Positions 61,638 to 64,000 of a stretch of 64,000 nt of DNA are shown here, one piece after another. The first letter of the stretch is position 1, and every line of letters starts with the position of its first letter. The translations under genes and the position numbers were made by a program. The stretch comes from a virus. Location of the stretch: positions 1 through 64,000 of the IMG/VR virus record IMGVR_UViG_3300049440_000308; one strand, given 5' to 3'. The notes beneath the pieces were generated by a model. It worked only from the letters and a program-made list of their open reading frames with translations. It had not been told where the DNA came from and made no database searches.

Positions 61638-62116
61638 ACATCCCTGAGGACTGCCACCTTGCCTACATCGTGTCGCACGAGGCCTGGTACTGGGACGCGT
61701 CCCGGGCGCCCGGCGAGAACCCGCACCTGAGCGTCTCCGCGTCCGGAAAGGGCAGCGGCGGCGGGGTCGCCTGGGAGTTCGACATCGAGGAGATGGAACT
61801 CGGCGGCAAGCCCGTCACGCGGGTTAAGGTCTTCGATGACGCCTATGCCGCGTTCGCGCAGGTGCCGGAACTGTTCGCCGCCCTCGCCGACGGCGGGGGC
61901 ACGACTCTCGCGGCAGTGCGGGACCTGCTTGACATGCTCGGCGCCGTTGACGAGACCGAGCGCGTGAGTCCCTACGCCGAAAAGCCGGCAGGGTCGCGCG
62001 ACGGGCACGCTGAGACGGTCCGTGAGGCGCTGAGGCTCGCGCAGGACACTGCCCCGAACGCCGCTGCGGCCCTGCGGTTCGCTGAGGCGCTAGCCGCGAC
62101 GGAGGGCCAGCCATGA
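61634..62116 (+). CDS. hypothetical protein
   Basis: 160 aa. PEDCHLAYIVSHEAWYWDASRAPGENPHLSVSASGKGSGGGVAWEFDIEEMELGGKPVTRVKVFDDAYAAFAQVPELFAAL is alpha/beta; the C-terminal half is helical. Follows the RHH gene in the same operon. Not recognised. Confidence 0.65.
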   Translation: MNIPEDCHLAYIVSHEAWYWDASRAPGENPHLSVSASGKGSGGGVAWEFDIEEMELGGKPVTRVKVFDDAYAAFAQVPELFAALADGGGTTLAAVRDLLDMLGAVDETERVSPYAEKPAGSRDGHAETVREALRLAQDTAPNAAAALRFAEALAATEGQP

Positions 62117-62146
62117 GCTTCACCGCCGGGCGAACATCCTAATGAC

Positions 62147-62230
62147 GTGCGCGAGGGCTACTGCGGGCACTGTCATGACTGGACAAGCCCCCGGAAGCAA
62201 GGGAGGCGGCACCGATGGGCCATCAAGTGA
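62147..62230 (+). CDS. 27-aa zinc-peptide frame
   Basis: From a GTG: REGYCGHCHDWTSPRKQG then a basic end RRHRWAIK. The CGHCH motif is typical of very small actinophage proteins. A lost in-frame start (ATGAGCTTC at 62113 is in another frame) suggests the original gene was longer and suffered an indel. Confidence 0.45.
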   Translation: MREGYCGHCHDWTSPRKQGRRHRWAIK

Positions 62231-62550
62231 TTAAGCAACCGGACGGCCGGTACGCGATCTTCTCCAGCGTGGTCGACTCGTGGATCGTCTACGACGCCAC
62301 CCGGCAGGACGTGATCGACTACTACGTGGAGAAGGCTGCCGAGGACGCCCGCCGCTCGGCAACCCGCACCCTGGACCTGATCGAGGAAGACCCCCGCAAG
62401 GCCTACTGCCAGTTCACCATGACCTTCGCCGAGGCCAACGCCACCAGCAAGCACTCCGGCGGCGAGGTACTTGACGGGCCGGTCGATGAGAAGGTGCTGG
62501 CCGAGCTGGCAGCCGCATGGGGCGATACGGAGGATGACGACGATGACTGA
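62215..62550 (+). CDS. hypothetical protein
   Basis: 111 aa, GGGAGG before the ATG. PDGRYAIFSSVVDSWIVYDATRQDVIDYYVEKAAEDARRSATRTLDLIEED begins beta then helix, acidic C-terminus (DTEDDDDD). Phage-type small protein with no known role. Confidence 0.6.
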   Translation: MGHQVIKQPDGRYAIFSSVVDSWIVYDATRQDVIDYYVEKAAEDARRSATRTLDLIEEDPRKAYCQFTMTFAEANATSKHSGGEVLDGPVDEKVLAELAAAWGDTEDDDDD

Positions 62551-62989
62551 CGCGTACGCGGTGATCACCCCGGCGGGGGAACTGTCCTGGTACCCGCTGA
62601 GCAAGACGGCCGAGGTGGAGGCCCTGGTTGGCGGGACGGTCGCCCCGGGGGCACTGGACACGGTGACGGTGGCCCCTGCCCGTATCCCGGGGCGCGGCCC
62701 GCTGAAGTGCCTCGCCTCCGACATCGGGGCGCTGTTCCCTGACGACTACCCGGCTAACCCGCTAGCGGGGTGGGTGCTCATGTACCTGTCCGGCGGCCGG
62801 TATGACCAGGCATCGTGGCACGGCACGGTCGCCCTCACCGAGTATTCGGCCGACCCGGTTACCGGCGAGGTGCTGTGGCCGGGCGAGATGTCGCCCCGCT
62901 GGGCGGATGTCATCACCGTCGCGGTGGGCCGTGCCCGGGAAGCCCTGAGTACGAAGGGAGCCGATCATGGCGATACGCCGCGTGCCTGA
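62543..62989 (+). CDS. hypothetical protein
   Basis: 148 aa from MTDAYAVITPAGELSWYPLSKTAEVEALVGGTVAPGALDTVTVAPARIPGRGPLKCLASDIGALFPDDYPANPLAG, resembling DUF3846-like phage proteins (first strand, GG, then 'N' and 'A...L'), ending with WPGEMSPRWADVITVAVGRAREAL. The DUF3846 link is weak. Confidence 0.6.
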   Translation: MTDAYAVITPAGELSWYPLSKTAEVEALVGGTVAPGALDTVTVAPARIPGRGPLKCLASDIGALFPDDYPANPLAGWVLMYLSGGRYDQASWHGTVALTEYSADPVTGEVLWPGEMSPRWADVITVAVGRAREALSTKGADHGDTPRA

Positions 62990-63299
62990 GATCACCGCCG
63001 AGCAGGAGAACTTCCGGGTTGAGCCGGTCGACCTGGGGCCCCGCGTCCGCGCGGTCACCGTCCGCCGTGACCCGGTAGAGCCCGTCCCGGCCGGCACCTA
63101 CGTGGCCATGGTGTTCCGGGTAACCGGGTACGACCGGGACTGCGACGGTCACCTGATGGCACGGGTGGAGAACGTGGGCGCGGACGGCGAGGCGACCGGC
63201 TGGGAGCAGAACTGCCTCGGTCTGTCCCCGGGGAGCACCTGGGTTATTGACGGGCCGGGCGAACTGGACACGATGACGGAAGGCGGCGGCGAGCGGTGA
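62967..63299 (+). CDS. hypothetical beta-rich protein
   Basis: 110 aa. FRVEPVDLGPRVRAVTVRRDPVEPVPAGTYVAMVFRVTGYDRDCDGHLMARVENVGADGEATGWEQNCLGLSPGSTWVIDGPGEL: all-beta. Overlaps its neighbour by 23 bases. Unknown. Confidence 0.6.
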   Translation: MAIRRVPEITAEQENFRVEPVDLGPRVRAVTVRRDPVEPVPAGTYVAMVFRVTGYDRDCDGHLMARVENVGADGEATGWEQNCLGLSPGSTWVIDGPGELDTMTEGGGER

Positions 63300-63440
63300 G
63301 CAGCGACTACTACGGCTTCCTCGCCGGGGAGATAGCCGACGCGGGGCGACCCGGACTTCGAGGTCTTCGACCATGACCCGGATGACCCGGACTGCCCGTG
63401 TGACGAGTGCCAGGTTGACCGGGATGACGGCGATGCCTGA
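63296..63440 (+). pseudogene. frameshifted small gene
   Basis: A GTG overlapping the preceding stop opens SSDYYGFLAGEIADAG, then runs out of frame at a GGGG. Removing one G restores DPDFEVFDHDPDDPDCPCD and ECQVDRDDGDA, an acidic end with CPCDEC typical of phage zinc peptides, stopping at the overlap with the next ATG. Either a real disruption, a sequencing error or a programmed slip. Confidence 0.5.
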
Positions 63441-63774
63441 CGCCCGCGAGGTGAACGAGATGCTGCTGTCACTTGCCCTCCTGCGGCGCTACCCCGCCGC
63501 CTTGCAGTACGCGGAGGACTTCGGGCGGGTGTGGCGCGCGACCGTGAACGACCCTGAGGGACGCGCGGCCCTCACCCTCACTTACCGGCAGGCGCAGGCT
63601 GACGGGGAGGCCCGCGGCGGCGTGCGGTGCTGCGGGACCACGGGCGAGGTCCACAACCCCTGGTGCAGGACGGGCCCGCGCCGCCGCCGGGCGGAGGACC
63701 GCGAGGAATGGGACGCCGACCGGGACGAGAAGGACATGGACCCGCACTACTACGACGGAGCGGACGATGCCTGA
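63433..63774 (+). CDS. hypothetical protein
   Basis: 113 aa from MPDAREVNEMLLSLALLRRYPAALQYAEDFGRVWRATVNDPEGRAALTLTYRQAQADG, helical, then CCGTTGEVHNPWC, a small Cys/His site, and an acidic end. Overlaps genes on both sides by 8 bases. Unknown. Confidence 0.6.
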   Translation: MPDAREVNEMLLSLALLRRYPAALQYAEDFGRVWRATVNDPEGRAALTLTYRQAQADGEARGGVRCCGTTGEVHNPWCRTGPRRRRAEDREEWDADRDEKDMDPHYYDGADDA

Positions 63775-63964
63775 GGTCCTGACCCCCAACTGCCCGTTGT
63801 GCGGCCATCCGCCCCTGTTCACGATCGGCACCACCCAGGCACTGTGCGGGAACCGGGACGGCTGCAACCTGATCATGTGGGACCCGACGCAGAGCCTTGA
63901 CGCCAACCTGACAGACGCCGGGATGGTCCACTTCCCGGCAGAGGGAGCGGTGCACGATGAATGA
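63767..63964 (+). CDS. small zinc-ribbon protein
   Basis: 65 aa. CPLCGHPPLFTIGTTQALCGNRDGCNLIMWDPTQSLDANLTD is a phage-type zinc ribbon (C-x2-C...C-x5-C) with the conserved 'W-dP..s...nl'. Related small proteins are common in actinophages. Function unknown. Confidence 0.7.
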   Translation: MPEVLTPNCPLCGHPPLFTIGTTQALCGNRDGCNLIMWDPTQSLDANLTDAGMVHFPAEGAVHDE

Positions 63965-64000
63965 CGAGGACGACCCGGGCCTGCAGCGCATCAGGGACCT
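63957..64000 (+). CDS. partial hypothetical protein (right edge)
   Basis: Starts with an 8-base overlap and reads MNDEDDPGLQRIRD before the window ends. Too short to assign. Confidence 0.5.
   Translation, partial: MNDEDDPGLQRIRD

Noticed and set aside
62471-62542. Upstream extension of the gene starting at 62543
   Set aside because: It overlaps the preceding gene by 80 bases; the ATG at 62543 gives the usual short overlap.
1-64000. CRISPR array, tRNA or rRNA genes
   Set aside because: No regularly spaced 25-40 base direct repeats and no tRNA T-loop or rRNA signatures were noticed by reading; a tRNAscan or Infernal run was not possible.
1-64000. Ordinary temperate prophage
   Set aside because: No terminase, portal, capsid, tail or integrase gene in 64 kb, while a TraB translocase and transfer regulators are present. 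A phage-plasmid whose virion genes lie outside the window is not excluded.

Overview
The window is very GC-rich (roughly 70% by eye), with GTG starts, many 4-base ATGA/GTGA gene overlaps, DUF397 proteins, a WhiB protein, BldC-like and Streptomyces-type XRE regulators and a TraB-type DNA translocase. This points to a filamentous actinomycete (Streptomycetales/Streptosporangiales-like). The gene content looks like an accessory element, either a conjugative plasmid, an integrative conjugative element or a phage-plasmid, not core chromosome. I see no capsid, portal, terminase or tail genes, no integrase, no tRNA and no CRISPR array.

Region 1 to about 34.5 kb: an almost unbroken minus-strand train of small, translationally coupled genes. 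Most are unknown, but many are of types common in actinophages and large plasmids: vWA protein, YkgJ cysteine cluster, SLOG-like and ASCH proteins, a CCA-adding/poly(A)-polymerase-like enzyme, a nucleotidyltransferase gene interrupted by an HNH endonuclease gene, two DNA methyltransferases, a replication-initiator-like gene carrying internal iteron-like repeats, a TnpB nuclease coupled to its neighbours, a Gp37/Gp68 (DUF5131) protein, and a phage recombination-type protein interrupted by a LAGLIDADG intein.

Region 34.5 to 45 kb: regulators (XRE, LuxR-type, a large XRE with repeat-rich C-terminus), an HNH-helicase fusion with its partner gene, a free-standing HNH endonuclease and small hypothetical genes separated by hairpins.

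Region 45 to 51 kb: lipoproteins, small HTH proteins and a minus-strand operon coding for a DpdA-type transglycosylase, a zinc/HNH-like protein and a VUT/YhhQ-type queuosine-precursor transporter, preceded by a second replication-initiator-like gene with phased palindromes. The likely combined job is import of a 7-deazaguanine base and its insertion into DNA, which with the two methyltransferases would protect the element from host restriction.

Region 51 to 58.5 kb: the transfer module on the plus strand. A divergent GntR repressor faces an excisionase-like gene, then small genes, WhiB, membrane proteins, the TraB/FtsK translocase and a four-helix Spd-like membrane protein. The end of the last gene is packed with ten copies of NAGCGCTC in all reading frames, a good candidate for the DNA site recognised by TraB. 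A strong terminator ends the module.

Region 58.5 to 64 kb: a minus-strand cassette with a glycoside-hydrolase-like/peptidoglycan-binding lysin and small membrane or coiled-coil proteins, then a second plus-strand train of small hypothetical genes running off the right edge.
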